NCBI GenBank assembly: GCA_913055765.1
Contig: CAJXKI010000005.1
Location: 1-36,849 of the forward strand
From: an uncultured Ectothiorhodospiraceae bacterium
GTDB lineage: Bacteria; Pseudomonadota; Gammaproteobacteria; Nitrococcales; Halorhodospiraceae
Direction: 5' to 3'
DNA: 36,849 nt
This document shows, one piece after another, positions 19,055-28,395 of the stretch. How positions within the stretch are numbered: position 1 is the stretch's first letter; every line of letters starts with the position of its first letter. The notes under the pieces were generated by a model. That model saw only the letters and a list, made by a program, of their open reading frames with translations, made no database searches and was not told the origin of the DNA. Both the position numbers and the translations under genes were made by a program.

Positions 19055-19509
19055 TGCCGGTGAGCCTGGGTGTGCGCCTGCGCGACGACGGGCTCGACGA
19101 GCGACTCGCCGAGCTCGCCGGGCGGCTTGCGGATCGTGAGCCGGCGCTGGCCGAGATCGGCGGTGAGCTGCAGACCTCGACGCACCAGCGCTTTCGCGAG
19201 CAGCGCGGCCCGGACGGCGAGGCCTGGCCGGGACTGGCGGCGGCGACGCTGGGCCAGCGCAAGGGCGATCGGCGCCGGGCGAAGATCCTCCGGGATACCG
19301 GGGAGCTGTTCAACTCGATCAGCTTCCAGGCCACGGCCGACGAGGTCCATGTGGGCACCAACAAGGCCTACGCGCGGATCCACCAGCTCGGCGGCCAGGC
19401 GGGGCGCGCCAGCGCGGCCCGGATCCCGGCGCGGCCGTATCTGGGGGTCTCGGAGGCGGATCGCCAGACCGTGGCCGACATCCTGAGCCAGTACCTGGGA
19501 GGCCGCTGA
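19054..19509 (+). CDS. Phage virion morphogenesis protein (Mu gpG-like)
   Basis: ILRDTGELFNSISFQATADEVHVGTNKAYARIHQLGG...IPARPYLGVSE. Confidence 0.85.
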   Translation: MPVSLGVRLRDDGLDERLAELAGRLADREPALAEIGGELQTSTHQRFREQRGPDGEAWPGLAAATLGQRKGDRRRAKILRDTGELFNSISFQATADEVHVGTNKAYARIHQLGGQAGRASAARIPARPYLGVSEADRQTVADILSQYLGGR

Positions 19510-19510
19510 C

Positions 19511-20014
19511 ATGCCCTTTGTCGAGGAGATGGTCGACGCCGTTGTCGATCGCCTGGGCTCGCGCATCGCCGATCTCGAGGTCCGGGCGTTCCCGGACAAC
19601 CCGGAGGAGTACGACCTCTACCACCCGGTCGGCGCGGTGTTGGTCGCCTACGCCGGCTCGCCGCGCTACTCGGAGAGCCGCGATACGGGCGTGAACGTCC
19701 AGGACCGCGAGGTGCAGATCTCCTGCACCCTGCTGCTGCGCGAGCTCCGGGGCCCGCAGGGGGCGCACCGCTACCTGGATACGGTCCGCATCAGCCTCAA
19801 CGGCTTCCGGCTGCCGGGCGCCGGCGGCGGCTCGAAGCTGCGTCCGGTCCAGGAGCGCCTGGTGGATCACGACAGCGGCATCTGGCGCTTCGAGATGCGC
19901 TTCCAGGGCACGGTGCCCGAGGTCGAGGAGGAGCCGGAGGAGGCGCTGCCGCGGCTCGAGCGGATCACGCTCGAGGGCATCAACACCACCACGGAGGTCA
20001 CTGACGATGAGTAA
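19511..20014 (+). CDS. DUF1834 protein (Mu gp37-like)
   Basis: YHPVGAVLVAYAGSPRYSE...REVQISCTLLLREL. Confidence 0.75.
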   Translation: MPFVEEMVDAVVDRLGSRIADLEVRAFPDNPEEYDLYHPVGAVLVAYAGSPRYSESRDTGVNVQDREVQISCTLLLRELRGPQGAHRYLDTVRISLNGFRLPGAGGGSKLRPVQERLVDHDSGIWRFEMRFQGTVPEVEEEPEEALPRLERITLEGINTTTEVTDDE

Positions 20015-20243
20015 GCAGGCCCGCTTCACCTACAGCGGCCCGATCTCCGGCGCCACCCTGCGCCACCAGGGCGAGCGGCGCGAGGTCATGTTCCATCCCG
20101 GGCGCACCTACGAGCTCCCGGCCGATCACCCCTACGTGCAGCGCCTGGTCGCGCGCGGCTTCCTCACCAAGGTGAGCGGGCCCGCCAAGACCCGCGCCAG
20201 CACAGCTAGCACGACCCAGACCGGTAGCAAGGAGGAAAGCTAA
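20007..20243 (+). CDS. DUF2635-like protein
   Basis: MFHPGRTYELPADHPYVQRLVARGFL; immediately upstream of the sheath gene. Confidence 0.6.
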   Translation: MSKQARFTYSGPISGATLRHQGERREVMFHPGRTYELPADHPYVQRLVARGFLTKVSGPAKTRASTASTTQTGSKEES

Positions 20244-21706
20244 TGGCCGCCTCGTACCTCCACGGCGCCGAGACGATCGAGCTGCGCGGCGGCGTACGCC
20301 CGATCAACCCGGTCAAGACCGCCGTCATCGGCCTGGTCGGCACGGCGCCCACGCACCTGCTCGACGACGCCAACGCCACCCTGAACCAGCTCCAGCAGGT
20401 GCTCTCCGATGTCGACGCCGGCAAGTTCGGCGGTCCGCAGGTGCCGGGCTTCACCATCCCGCAGGCGCTGAACGCGATCTACGACCAGGGCAGCGGCACC
20501 GTGCTGATGGTCAACGTCTTCGACGAGACCACGCACAAGAGCTCGGTCAGCGACGAGGCCGTGACCCTCGACGACGAGGGCCAGGCGACGCTGGCCAACA
20601 GCACGCACGGCATCATCTCCGCGACCGTGAAGTCGAGCGACGGCTCGACCACGCACGTCGAGGGCACGGACTACACGCTCGACAAGCGCACCGGCACGAT
20701 CACCCGCCTGGACAGCGGCGCGATCACCGCCGGCGCCGAGCTGACGGTGGACTACGACCACCCGGATCTGTCGGTGATCGAGGGCAGCGACATCATCGGC
20801 ACGGTCGACAGCAGCGGCAACCGTACCGGCCTGCAGGCCTTCCTGAACAGCTTCAACCGCTTCGGGTTCTGGCCGAAGATCCTGATCGCGCCGGAATACT
20901 CCACCCAGGAGTCGGTGGCCGCCGAGCTCGAGGTGATCGCCGGCGAGAGCAACTGCCGGGGCGTCGCCCTGATCGACGCGCCCATCGGCACCACGCGCGA
21001 CGACGCGATCGCCGGGCGCGGCCCGGACGGGTCGATCAACTTCAACTTCTCCTCGGACCGGGTGGGGCTGTGCTTCCCGCACGTGGAGGCCTACGACGCC
21101 GCCACCGACAGCACCCGGCTGGAGCCCTACAGCCAGCGCCTGGCCGGCGTGATCGCGGCGACGGACCATGAGTACGGGTACTGGTACTCGCCGTCGAACA
21201 AGACCATCCAGGGCATCACCGGCGTCGAGCTGGACCTCTCGGCGATGATCAACAACCCGACCTCGGACGTGAACGCGCTCAACGAGGCGGGCATCATCAC
21301 CGTGTTCAACTCCTTCGGCTCGGGGCTGCGCACCTGGGGCAACCGCTCCAGCGCCTACCCGCGCTCGACCGGGCCGACGAACTTCCTCCAGACCCGGCGC
21401 ACGGCGGACATGGTCCACGAGAGCCTGGAGTACGCGATGCTCCAGTTCATCGATCTGCCGATCAACCAGGCGCTGATCGACGCGATCACCGAGAGCGCGA
21501 ACGGGTTCATCCGCACGCTGATCGGCCGCGGCGCGCTGCTGCCGGGCTCGAAGTGCGAGTGGCTGAAGGCGAACAACCCGGACACCGAGATCGCCAACGG
21601 CCACCTGACCTTCAACATCACGATGCTGCCGCCGCCGCCGGCGGAGCGCATCACCTTCGAGTCCTTCCTGGACGTCAACCTGCTGTCCAACCTGCAGACC
21701 GCCTAA
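20243..21706 (+). CDS. Contractile tail sheath protein (P2 FI-like)
   Basis: YLHGAETIELRGGVRPINPVKTAVIGLVGTAP; SGLRTWGNRSSAYP; C-terminal ITFESFLDVN. Confidence 0.93.
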   Translation: MAASYLHGAETIELRGGVRPINPVKTAVIGLVGTAPTHLLDDANATLNQLQQVLSDVDAGKFGGPQVPGFTIPQALNAIYDQGSGTVLMVNVFDETTHKSSVSDEAVTLDDEGQATLANSTHGIISATVKSSDGSTTHVEGTDYTLDKRTGTITRLDSGAITAGAELTVDYDHPDLSVIEGSDIIGTVDSSGNRTGLQAFLNSFNRFGFWPKILIAPEYSTQESVAAELEVIAGESNCRGVALIDAPIGTTRDDAIAGRGPDGSINFNFSSDRVGLCFPHVEAYDAATDSTRLEPYSQRLAGVIAATDHEYGYWYSPSNKTIQGITGVELDLSAMINNPTSDVNALNEAGIITVFNSFGSGLRTWGNRSSAYPRSTGPTNFLQTRRTADMVHESLEYAMLQFIDLPINQALIDAITESANGFIRTLIGRGALLPGSKCEWLKANNPDTEIANGHLTFNITMLPPPPAERITFESFLDVNLLSNLQTA

Positions 21707-21718
21707 GGGGAGCCCGTC

Positions 21719-22240
21719 ATGGCGATCCAAGTGAATAAGGTCTTCAACGCCAACGTCTACCTCGACGGGGATAAGTCGCTGGTCGGCCGGGCCAGCGAGG
21801 TCTCCCTGCCCGACCTCGAGATGAGCGTGAACGAGCACACCGGGCTCGGCATGGTCGGCTCGCTGGAGGTCCCGCAGGGGCTGAACGCGCTGACCATGAG
21901 CGTGAAGTGGAACGGCTTCTACGCCGAGCACCTGCGCGCCGGCGCCAACCCCTTCAGGAGCCGCTCGCTGCAGATCCGCGCCAGCGTCGAGACCTACGGC
22001 CCGGGCGGTCGCGTCGAGGAGAAGCCGGTGGTCTGGCTGGTGACGGCCTCCTGGAAGAAGGCCGGCCTCGGGACCCCGACGCCGAAGGAGGCCCTGGAGC
22101 TCGAGGACGAGCTGACCTGCAGCTACGTCAAGGTGACCCACGACGGCACCGACGTCATGGAGATCGATGTGCTCCAGAACATCTGGAACGTCGGCGGCGA
22201 GGACGTGCTCCAGGCCTGGCGCCAGAACCTGGGGGTGTAG
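21719..22240 (+). CDS. Tail tube protein (P2 FII-like)
   Basis: VNKVFNANVYLDGDKSLVGRASEVSLPDLEM...LTCSYVKVTHDGTDVMEIDVLQNIWNVGGEDVL. Confidence 0.92.
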   Translation: MAIQVNKVFNANVYLDGDKSLVGRASEVSLPDLEMSVNEHTGLGMVGSLEVPQGLNALTMSVKWNGFYAEHLRAGANPFRSRSLQIRASVETYGPGGRVEEKPVVWLVTASWKKAGLGTPTPKEALELEDELTCSYVKVTHDGTDVMEIDVLQNIWNVGGEDVLQAWRQNLGV

Positions 22241-22334
22241 CCGTGGGCCCGGCTCACGGCGCGCCGAGCAAGCGGGCGGGGGCCTGGGCGACCAGGCTCA
22301 CCGCCGGATGTCACCGATAGGAGAGCAGTAGGAA

Positions 22335-22640
22335 ATGGCTGAGCAGACGAGCAATCCCCGCAACACCGAGACCGGCCGGAGCATCGAGCTGCCCGACGGG
22401 CGGCAGGCGGTCGTCGCCGAGCCCCGCGGCGAGCACCTGGTCAAGGCCGGCCGGATGGTCGGCGCCAACGAGCCGATGCGGCTCATGATGGGGCTGGTGG
22501 CGGCGACAACCACCCTCGACGGCCAGGCGCTGACGATCGAGGACGTCGAGGCGCTGCCGCTGTGGGTGCTCAATCCGCTGATGCAGGAGGTCGGCGGGGG
22601 AAACGCGCCCTCATTACCCGGCAGCACATCGCTCAACTGA
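22335..22640 (+). CDS. Tail assembly chaperone (P2 gpE-like), zero-frame product
   Basis: IELPDGRQAVVAEPRGEHLVKAGRMVGANEPMRLMMGLVAATTTLDGQALTIEDVEALP between tube and tape measure genes. Confidence 0.85.
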   Translation: MAEQTSNPRNTETGRSIELPDGRQAVVAEPRGEHLVKAGRMVGANEPMRLMMGLVAATTTLDGQALTIEDVEALPLWVLNPLMQEVGGGNAPSLPGSTSLN

Positions 22641-22786
22641 AGGCCGAGGGCTACGCCTCGCACAGCGAGCTGATGGCGATGCGGTGGGCGGAGCTGGAGG
22701 CGGAGATGGCGGACTACGCCGACTACGTCGAGCGCAAGAACGAGGCGATGCGCTCGCAACAGCGCCAAGGGGCGGGGCAGGGTTAG
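22562..22786 (+). CDS. -1 frame extension of the tail chaperone (E+E'-like)
   Basis: Frame -1 to 22335-22640; GGGAAAC heptamer at 22598-22604 in phase as G GGA AAC. Confidence 0.75.
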   Translation: MGAQSADAGGRRGKRALITRQHIAQLKAEGYASHSELMAMRWAELEAEMADYADYVERKNEAMRSQQRQGAGQG

Positions 22787-22965
22787 CCCTGCCCCTCACG
22801 CTCCTTGCGGGCCTGCAGCTCCTCCCCTGCTTGCTGCCACCCCTGCTTCAGGCACTTTGCAGCGTAGAACACGAACCATACTGCGACGCCCACCAGTGCG
22901 AGCAGGAAAAGCAGGATCGCAATACCGGCACCGATGCCGAAGAAGATGAAGAACCAGGTGAGCAT
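22783..22965 (-). CDS. Small membrane protein, antisense in the tail operon (moron-like)
   Basis: MLTWFFIFFGIGAGIAILLFLLALVGVAVWFVFYAAKCLKQGWQQAGEEL; SD GGAGG on the minus strand 6 nt before the ATG. Confidence 0.6.
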   Translation of the reverse strand: MLTWFFIFFGIGAGIAILLFLLALVGVAVWFVFYAAKCLKQGWQQAGEELQARKEREGQG

Positions 22966-23027
22966 GACCGGCCTCCGATTCCGGCGATTGGGCCCGAGGT
23001 AGGGCCCGAGACTAGAGGGTAGGCGCG

Positions 23028-25739
23028 ATGCAGGACATGTTCAACCTGGCGGTGGTGCTCTCGGCGGTGGACCGGGCGACCGGCCCGATCCGCCAGGTCC
23101 AGCAGTCGCTCGGCGGGCTGGGCGAGCAGGCCGAGCGGGTGCGGCGCGTTGGCGAGCAGATGACCGTCGCCGGCGCGTTGTCGCAAGGCGCGGCCAGCCA
23201 GATGTCCGGCGCGCTGGGTCAGGTCGTCCGGCCGGCCATCGAGTTCGAGAGCCAGATGGCGGACGTGCGCAAGGTGGTGGACTTCTCCACCCCGGAGCAG
23301 TTCGCCGAGCTCGGCGCGGATATCCGCCAGCTGTCGACCGAGATCCCGGTCGCCGCCGGCGGGCTGGCGGAGATCGTGGCCGCCGCCGGGCAGTCGGGCG
23401 TGGCGCGCGATAACCTGACGGCCTTCGCCGAGGACGCGGCCAAGATGGCCACCGCCTTCGACATGACCGCCGGCGAGGCCGGTCAAGCGATGGCCTCGAT
23501 CCGTGCCGGGCTGGGCCTGACGCAGCAGGAGATGGTCGCCCTCGGCGACGTCACGAATCACCTCTCCAACAACCTGAATGCCGCCGCCGGCGAGGTCACC
23601 CAGGTGATCCAGCGCCAGGGCGCGGTGGCGGCGTCCGCCGGCCTGGCGGCCGAGGAGACGGCCGCGCTGTCGGCGGCCCTGCTGAACTCCGGGCAGTCCC
23701 CGGAGATCGCGGCGACGGCCCTGAAGAACCTGGTGGGCTCGCTCACTGCCGGCGAGGCCGCGACGAGCAAGCAGTCCCAGGCGCTCGAGCAGCTGGGCTT
23801 CTCTGCGCAGAACATGGCGCAGTTCATGCAGAACGACGCCCAGGCGGCCATCCAGCAGGTGTTCCAGGCCCTCGCGCAGCAGCCTGCCGAGAAGCAGGGA
23901 GCCCTCGCCAAGATGATCTTCGGCGAGGAGAGCAAGGGCGCGATCATGCCCCTGCTCACCAACATGGAGGAGCTCGACAAGGCGTTCCGCCTGGCGGGCG
24001 ATCAGAGCCGCTACGCCGGCTCGATGCAGGCCGAGTACGAGACGCGCTCGGAGACCACGGCGAACGCGCTGCAGCTGTTCACCAACCAGCTGGAGGATCT
24101 GCGGATCACGCTGGGCAGCTTCGTGCTCCCGGCGATGAACGACATGCTGCCGGTGCTACAGGGCATCGTGGAGGGCATCAAGGAGTTCGCCGAGGCGCAC
24201 CCGGGGCTTTTCCGGATCGCGCTCGGCTTCGCCGGCATCCTGGCGGCGGTGCTCGCGGTGGTCGCGCCGATCATGACCGTCGCCGGCGGCCTGACCTTGA
24301 TGGGCTCCTACGGGCTGCAGGGGGTGGGCTTGGTTGTCGGCGCCCTGCGAACGCTCGGCCCTCTGCTGCTCTCGACCGTTCAGTACACACGCACATTCGC
24401 CACCTCTTTCCTGGGATTTGCGGCCCGCAGCGCCCCGGCGGCGATCGCCAGCTTGGCTCGGCTAGGGATGAGCCTGGGCGCCACACTGATCCCGGCGCTC
24501 GGAACGGCGACGACGGTGGCCTGGGGGTTCGCTGCGGCGCTGCTGGCGAACCCGATCACCTGGGTCGTGGCAGCAGTGGTGGCCGCGGCCGGGCTGATCT
24601 ACGCCTTCTGGGGGCCGATCAGCGACTTCTTCAAAGGCCTTTGGAGCGACATTCGCGCGGGGTTTGAATCGGGCTTCCTGGAGGGCGTGGTGGCGGTCCT
24701 TCAGGCGCTCAACCCGGTCTCCTGGGTCGCGGACGGGCTGAACGCCCTGGTGCGCTACCTGTTCGGCGTGGACCTGGCCGCCGCTGGCCGATCGATGCTG
24801 GCATCGCTGTGGTCGGGGCTGGCCTCGGCCTGGTCGGGCGTGACGGGGTTCTTCCAGGCGCGCTGGGATGCGGTGGTCGCCGGTTTTGACGAGGGGCTGA
24901 TACAGGGGCTGGCCGCCCTGGCGCGGCAGATGAACCCGCTGCACTGGATCGCCCAGGCGCTGGATATCGACCTGTCGGCGTCCGGGCGCAAGCTGCTGAT
25001 GACCGTGGTCGACGGGATTCAGTCGGTGGCGATGGCGCCGGTGAACGCGGTCAAGGACGCGCTCGGCGCTGTGCGGGAGCTGCTGCCGTTCTCCGATGCC
25101 AAGAAGGGGCCGCTGTCGGACCTGACGGGCTCCGGGCAGCGGCTGCTGCAAACCCTGGGCGAGGGCGTGGCCGCGCAGGGGGCGACGCCGCTGGCGCGGC
25201 CGTTGAGCGCGGCGATGAGTGCGGCGATGGCAGGGGTCTCGCCGGCGGCCCTGGGCGCCCCGGCAGTGACGGCGCCCGAGCCCTCTGCCCCGGAGCCGCC
25301 GGCGGCAATCCAGGAGGTCCGCCCCCAGGTGCAGGCGCCGACACTGCCGGCGATCCCGGACGCGGTCCAGCGGGTGCGCCCCGCGGTGGAGCCGCCGCCG
25401 ATGCCGGCGGTGCCGGATGCTGTTCAGCGGATCCGCCGTCTCGCCGACCCGCTGCCCGGGCTCTCCGCCCCGGAGCCGCCGGTGACGCCGGCGCCGCGCA
25501 TTGCCCCGTTGCCGCAGCCCGCGGCCGCGCCCGGGGCCGCGGGCGCGGCCGGAGCGGGCGGCGAGCCCGTCAGCGTCACCGTCAACGTGTCGATCGATGC
25601 CGGCGCGGCCGCCGAGGGGGAAGGCGATCTGGCCGATCGGCTGGATGGCCTGCTGCGGGAGCGGGGGCGCGAGATTGCCGACCTGGTGGCCGAGCAGACT
25701 CGCCGCCGCGGACGGCGCAGCTACGAGGATGATCGGTGA
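23028..25739 (+). CDS. Tail tape measure protein
   Basis: 903 aa; FNLAVVLSAVDRATGPIRQVQQSLGGLGEQ; hydrophobic centre; position after the chaperones. Confidence 0.93.
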   Translation: MQDMFNLAVVLSAVDRATGPIRQVQQSLGGLGEQAERVRRVGEQMTVAGALSQGAASQMSGALGQVVRPAIEFESQMADVRKVVDFSTPEQFAELGADIRQLSTEIPVAAGGLAEIVAAAGQSGVARDNLTAFAEDAAKMATAFDMTAGEAGQAMASIRAGLGLTQQEMVALGDVTNHLSNNLNAAAGEVTQVIQRQGAVAASAGLAAEETAALSAALLNSGQSPEIAATALKNLVGSLTAGEAATSKQSQALEQLGFSAQNMAQFMQNDAQAAIQQVFQALAQQPAEKQGALAKMIFGEESKGAIMPLLTNMEELDKAFRLAGDQSRYAGSMQAEYETRSETTANALQLFTNQLEDLRITLGSFVLPAMNDMLPVLQGIVEGIKEFAEAHPGLFRIALGFAGILAAVLAVVAPIMTVAGGLTLMGSYGLQGVGLVVGALRTLGPLLLSTVQYTRTFATSFLGFAARSAPAAIASLARLGMSLGATLIPALGTATTVAWGFAAALLANPITWVVAAVVAAAGLIYAFWGPISDFFKGLWSDIRAGFESGFLEGVVAVLQALNPVSWVADGLNALVRYLFGVDLAAAGRSMLASLWSGLASAWSGVTGFFQARWDAVVAGFDEGLIQGLAALARQMNPLHWIAQALDIDLSASGRKLLMTVVDGIQSVAMAPVNAVKDALGAVRELLPFSDAKKGPLSDLTGSGQRLLQTLGEGVAAQGATPLARPLSAAMSAAMAGVSPAALGAPAVTAPEPSAPEPPAAIQEVRPQVQAPTLPAIPDAVQRVRPAVEPPPMPAVPDAVQRIRRLADPLPGLSAPEPPVTPAPRIAPLPQPAAAPGAAGAAGAGGEPVSVTVNVSIDAGAAAEGEGDLADRLDGLLRERGREIADLVAEQTRRRGRRSYEDDR

Positions 25740-26233
25740 TGTTCGTGAAGTTCGGCTCGATCCCGCTAGAGGTCCTGCGCGTCGACGGCCTGGAGCTCCG
25801 TGATACCTGGGCCTACAGCGAGCACGGCGCCATCGAGGGGGAGCCGCGGCTGCAGTTCCAGGGCAAGGGGCTGCGCCGCGCCACGGTCGATTTCAGGCTG
25901 CGCGCGGAGCACGGCGACCCGGAGGCGTTGCTCGACCAGCTGCGCCAGGCGGGGGATAGCGGCGAGGCGCGGCTGCTCCAGCGCGGTGACGGCCGCGAGC
26001 TCGGGCGGTTCGTGGTCACGGAGCTCAGCGATCAGCCCGGCTGGGCGCTCGCCGACGGCAAGCCGGTGGCCATCACCGCCAAGATGAAGCTCCGAGAGTA
26101 CGTCGGGCAGGCCTTCGCGCCCCGCGGCGAGGCCGCCGGTGCGGGCGACTCGCCACGGGCGCAGCGCGCCACGCAGAGCGGGGGCGGCGGCCGGCCTGAT
26201 GACGTCAGCTCCAGCGAGATCGTGAGGCGCTAG
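25736..26233 (+). CDS. P2 gpU-like tail protein
   Basis: FGSIPLEVLRVDGLELRDTWAYSEHGAIEGEPRLQFQGKGLRRATVDFRLRAEHGDPEALLDQLRQA. Confidence 0.85.
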   Translation: MMFVKFGSIPLEVLRVDGLELRDTWAYSEHGAIEGEPRLQFQGKGLRRATVDFRLRAEHGDPEALLDQLRQAGDSGEARLLQRGDGRELGRFVVTELSDQPGWALADGKPVAITAKMKLREYVGQAFAPRGEAAGAGDSPRAQRATQSGGGGRPDDVSSSEIVRR

Positions 26234-26458
26234 ATGGCCGACGAGCTGTACCTTGAGCACACCACGAGCGAGGGCGAGCGGTGGGATCAGCTCGCCTACC
26301 GCTACTACGGCGATCCGAACCGCTACGAGGAGATCATCCGGGCGAACCCGGACGTGCCGATCCGGCCACTCCTGCCCTCCGGCGTGCGCCTGCTGATCCC
26401 GGTCGCCGAGGCGACCGAGCGCCTGCCCGTCAACCAGCTGCCACCCTGGAAGCGGTAG
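26234..26458 (+). CDS. P2 gpX-like tail protein (LysM-like)
   Basis: HTTSEGERWDQLAYRYYGDPNRYEEIIRANPDVPIRPLLPSGVRLLIP. Confidence 0.88.
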   Translation: MADELYLEHTTSEGERWDQLAYRYYGDPNRYEEIIRANPDVPIRPLLPSGVRLLIPVAEATERLPVNQLPPWKR

Positions 26459-26461
26459 CCG

Positions 26462-27445
26462 ATGCGCGTGCCCACGCCAGCCTGGTCGCTCATCTACCAG
26501 GGCAAGAACATCACCCAAGATATCGCCGGTGACGTCATCTCGGTCACCTACACCGACAAGCTCCACGGCGAGAGCGACGACCTGGAGCTGGAGATTGAGG
26601 ACCGCGACGGTCGCTGGCGGGATGCCTGGTATCCGGGCAAGGGCGATACGATCGAGGCGACGATCGGCCTGGACCCGGGCGGCATGATGCCGGCCGGCAC
26701 CTTCAAGATCGACGAGATCTCGTTCCGCGGCGACGGCCGCGGCGATACGGTGACCATCCGTGCGCTGGCGGCCGCGATCACGCAGGAGCTGCGCACCCGG
26801 CGCTCCGAGTCGTACGAGGGCACGGACCTGGCCACCGTTATCGACCAGGTGGCCGCGCGCCACGAGCTCGAGGTCGTCGGACCTATCGACCCGGTGCCGC
26901 TGGAGCGTGTCAGCCAGGACGACGAGAGCGACCTGGCGTTCATCAAGCGCCTGGCGGAGACCTACGGCCACGCGGCCACGGTGCGCGGCGATCAGCTGGT
27001 CTTCCATCGGATGGAGGAGCTGCGCGCCGGCAACGCCGCGCTGGTGCTGTCGAGGCGGGAGCTGGCGCGCTACCAGCTGCAGGACCAGGGCCAGCGGATC
27101 TACCAGGCCGCCACGGTCAGCTACCAGGACCCGGAGACCAAGGAGCTGGTCGAGCACACCGTCGAGGCGCAGGGCGTGGCGAGTGGCGACACGCTCAAGC
27201 GCTATATCCGGGCGGAGAACCCGGCACAGGCCGAGAAGAAGGCGAAGGCGCTGCTCGACGAGCAGAACCGGCGCGAGGTGGCCGGCTCGCTAACGGTTGA
27301 CGGGCGCCCGCAGCTGGTCGCTGGGGTCAATATCGCGCTCGAGCAGATGGGCCGGCTCGGCGGCACGTACCTGATCACGGAGTCGACGCACAGCCAGGAC
27401 CGTAAGGGCGGCTACACAACGGAGCTGGAGGTGGAGCGTGTATAG
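26462..27445 (+). CDS. P2 gpD-like tail hub protein
   Basis: DVISVTYTDKLHGESDDLELEIEDRDGRW...DESDLAFIKRLAETYGHAATVRGDQLVF. Confidence 0.9.
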   Translation: MRVPTPAWSLIYQGKNITQDIAGDVISVTYTDKLHGESDDLELEIEDRDGRWRDAWYPGKGDTIEATIGLDPGGMMPAGTFKIDEISFRGDGRGDTVTIRALAAAITQELRTRRSESYEGTDLATVIDQVAARHELEVVGPIDPVPLERVSQDDESDLAFIKRLAETYGHAATVRGDQLVFHRMEELRAGNAALVLSRRELARYQLQDQGQRIYQAATVSYQDPETKELVEHTVEAQGVASGDTLKRYIRAENPAQAEKKAKALLDEQNRREVAGSLTVDGRPQLVAGVNIALEQMGRLGGTYLITESTHSQDRKGGYTTELEVERV

Positions 27446-28055
27446 GCTAGGCATCGTGACCCGCACCGATACTGCCCGCTGCCGGGTGAAGGTGCGCTTC
27501 CCGGCGCGCGACGACGTTGAGAGCTGGTGGCTCGACGTGCTGCAGCTCAAGACGCACCGGGACAAGGTGTATTGGGTGCCCGATGTGGGCGAGCACGTCG
27601 CGTGCTTCCTGGACGAGCACGGCGAGGACGGCGTGGTCGCGGGGGCGATCTACTCGCAGGCCGACCCGGCGCCGATCGACAGCCAGGACAAGCGCCACGT
27701 CCTGCACGACGACGGGACGATCGAGGAGTATGACCGTCGCTCCCATCGTTGGCTGCTGGACCTGACGCAGAGCCAGGGCACGGCGGTCGTGCGCAACGGC
27801 GCTGTCTCCGTCGTGGTGGGGCCTGAGGGGGTGACCGTCGATGCCGACGGGGACGTCGCCGTGACAGCTCAAGGGGACGTCACCGCCGACGCCGCGGGCT
27901 CGGTAGCGGTCACGGCGGGCACCGAGGCCACGGTAGACGCGCCGATGATCCGGCATAACAGCGGAACCGGCGTGGTCACCGGCGAGTGTATCTGCCACTT
28001 CACGGGCAAGCCGCACGGCGATATCTCATCCGTGGTGACGGCGGGTAAGGAGTAG
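27438..28055 (+). CDS. Baseplate assembly protein V (spike)
   Basis: RLGIVTRTDTARCRVKVRFPARDDVESWWLDVLQ; C-terminal repetitive strand region with CICHFTGKPHGDIS. Confidence 0.88.
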   Translation: MYRLGIVTRTDTARCRVKVRFPARDDVESWWLDVLQLKTHRDKVYWVPDVGEHVACFLDEHGEDGVVAGAIYSQADPAPIDSQDKRHVLHDDGTIEEYDRRSHRWLLDLTQSQGTAVVRNGAVSVVVGPEGVTVDADGDVAVTAQGDVTADAAGSVAVTAGTEATVDAPMIRHNSGTGVVTGECICHFTGKPHGDISSVVTAGKE

Positions 28056-28057
28056 CC

Positions 28058-28255
28058 GTGGCGCTCGATAAGCAGGTGCTGTCGTCGCTGATCGTCTCCG
28101 AGCTGGAGGCGAAGGGGTTCGTCGCCTCGGGGGACCACTCGTACGCCCAGGATCTGGCGGACGCTATCGCTGCAGCGGTGGTCGCTCACGTCCAGGCGTA
28201 TGCGGAGGTGACCGTCGACTCTGGCAGCTCGGCGGGGACGTACCCGGTCGAGTAG
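28058..28255 (+). CDS. Hypothetical baseplate-region protein
   Basis: 65-aa ORF starting 3 nt after gene V. Confidence 0.5.
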   Translation: MALDKQVLSSLIVSELEAKGFVASGDHSYAQDLADAIAAAVVAHVQAYAEVTVDSGSSAGTYPVE

Positions 28256-28343
28256 CGCTGGGCCGGGGGGTTGACGCTGCGCTTCGCCCTGGAGACGCTA
28301 GGCGCACCCCCCTCGCCCGCCTCCCTCTCCCTTCTGCATCACC

Positions 28344-28389
28344 CCGGAAGCCTTTCCGGCGAGAGCGTATCCGGCGCCGAGCGCACCCT
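28344..28389 (+). promoter_or_regulatory. Putative Mor/C-dependent late promoter (PP-like)
   Basis: CCGGAAGCCTTTCCGG 28344-28359 and GCACCCT 28383-28389. Confidence 0.65.
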
Positions 28390-28395
28390 GTGCGC

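Noticed and set aside
28271-28276. Sigma70 promoter from TTGACG upstream of gpW
   Set aside because: No acceptable -10 at 16-18 nt; the palindrome plus GCACCCT explains the region better.
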